From the NCBI GenBank assembly GCA_002405555.1, contig DHMA01000204.1, forward strand, positions 303 to 6,347: a stretch of DNA of 6,045 nt. The letters run 5' to 3'. Both the position numbers and the translations under genes were made by a program. Shown here piece by piece: positions 5,787-6,045 of the stretch (within the stretch, counting starts at the first letter, position 1; the number at the start of each line of letters is the position of its first letter). Source of the DNA: Opitutia bacterium UBA4654 (lineage in GTDB: Bacteria > Verrucomicrobiota > Verrucomicrobiia > Opitutales > Intestinicryptomonadaceae). Under the pieces are notes generated by a model that saw nothing but the letters and a program-made list of their open reading frames with translations, was not told the origin of the DNA and made no database searches.

Positions 5787-6045
5787 ATGAGCAAGGGAAA
5801 ATATCTTATCAATCTTGCGCCCAAACAGGGCTACAATAAAATCTTCGACGTAGGCGAATACGGCATGAACCTCACGTCGTTCGGGCTGATAAAGCTCGCG
5901 GCGGGAACGTCGTACAGGGGCGACACGGGCGGCTTCGAAGCCGCGCTGGTTGTGCTCGGCGGCAAGTGCTCGGCAAAGGGCGACGGCTTCGAATTTGCGG
6001 AGGTCGGCGGACGCAAAAATCCCTTCGACGGCGCGCCGCACACGC
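5787..6045 (+). CDS. iolB: 5-deoxy-glucuronate isomerase family protein (IolB-like), 3' partial
   Basis: The first 86 residues are visible before the window ends; the full family is about 270 residues of bicupin fold (KduI/IolB family). IolB converts 5-deoxy-D-glucuronate to 5-dehydro-2-deoxy-D-gluconate in myo-inositol catabolism. The match rests on the N-terminal cupin pattern: FGLIKLAAGTSYRGDTGGFEAALVVLGGKCS (32-62), followed by VGGRKNPFDGAPHT (73-86), which is the LGGR..VFDG.P stretch of IolB. KduI has a different N-terminus and is less likely. The metal-binding cupin residues lie beyond the edge and cannot be checked. The ATG at 5787 follows the isomerase-like gene by 29 bases with no terminator, so it is part of the same transcript; no Shine-Dalgarno motif is visible (AAGAATACATT precedes the start). 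A divergent substrate within the family remains possible. Confidence 0.82.
   Translation, partial: MSKGKYLINLAPKQGYNKIFDVGEYGMNLTSFGLIKLAAGTSYRGDTGGFEAALVVLGGKCSAKGDGFEFAEVGGRKNPFDGAPHT

Overview
The window looks like chromosomal DNA of a moderately GC-rich Gram-negative bacterium. The style of the LacI-family regulator, the K+-dependent type membrane pyrophosphatase and the sugar-pathway genes suggest the Verrucomicrobiota/Lentisphaerota (PVC) group, possibly a host-associated lineage. That placement is inferred from protein style and not proven. All five recognised genes are on the + strand. The first and last are cut by the window edges.

Layout. Bases 1-1644 hold the C-terminal three quarters of a membrane-bound, ion-pumping pyrophosphatase (hppA). 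Bases 1645-2106 are non-coding. They contain a long imperfect palindrome (1654-1775) and a partial second copy of its right half plus downstream tail (1717-1828 and 1875-1985), which looks like a dispersed or MITE-like intergenic repeat. Bases 2107-3156 encode a LacI-family regulator, followed by a strong intrinsic terminator at 3212-3241. Just after it lie a 23-bp palindrome (3257-3279) and a possible -10 box, then a leader of about 180 bases with no convincing gene. From 3475 to the right edge runs a tight gene cluster: a PfkB-family sugar kinase (3475-4380), an L-fucose isomerase-like protein (4399-5757) and the start of a 5-deoxy-glucuronate isomerase (IolB) family protein (5787 to the edge).

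How the genes fit together. The regulator, kinase, ketol-isomerase-type enzyme and IolB-like isomerase form a probable carbohydrate or cyclitol catabolic locus. IolB points to inositol-type intermediates (5-deoxy-glucuronate to 5-dehydro-2-deoxygluconate), which a PfkB kinase (the IolC step) could phosphorylate. However, the kinase more closely recalls the YihV (sulfofructose kinase) type than IolC, and a fucose isomerase-like protein is not part of the classical inositol pathway. The exact substrate is therefore open, and this is the most interesting point of the window. The pyrophosphatase is an unrelated housekeeping or energy-conserving gene separated from the locus by the repeat region.
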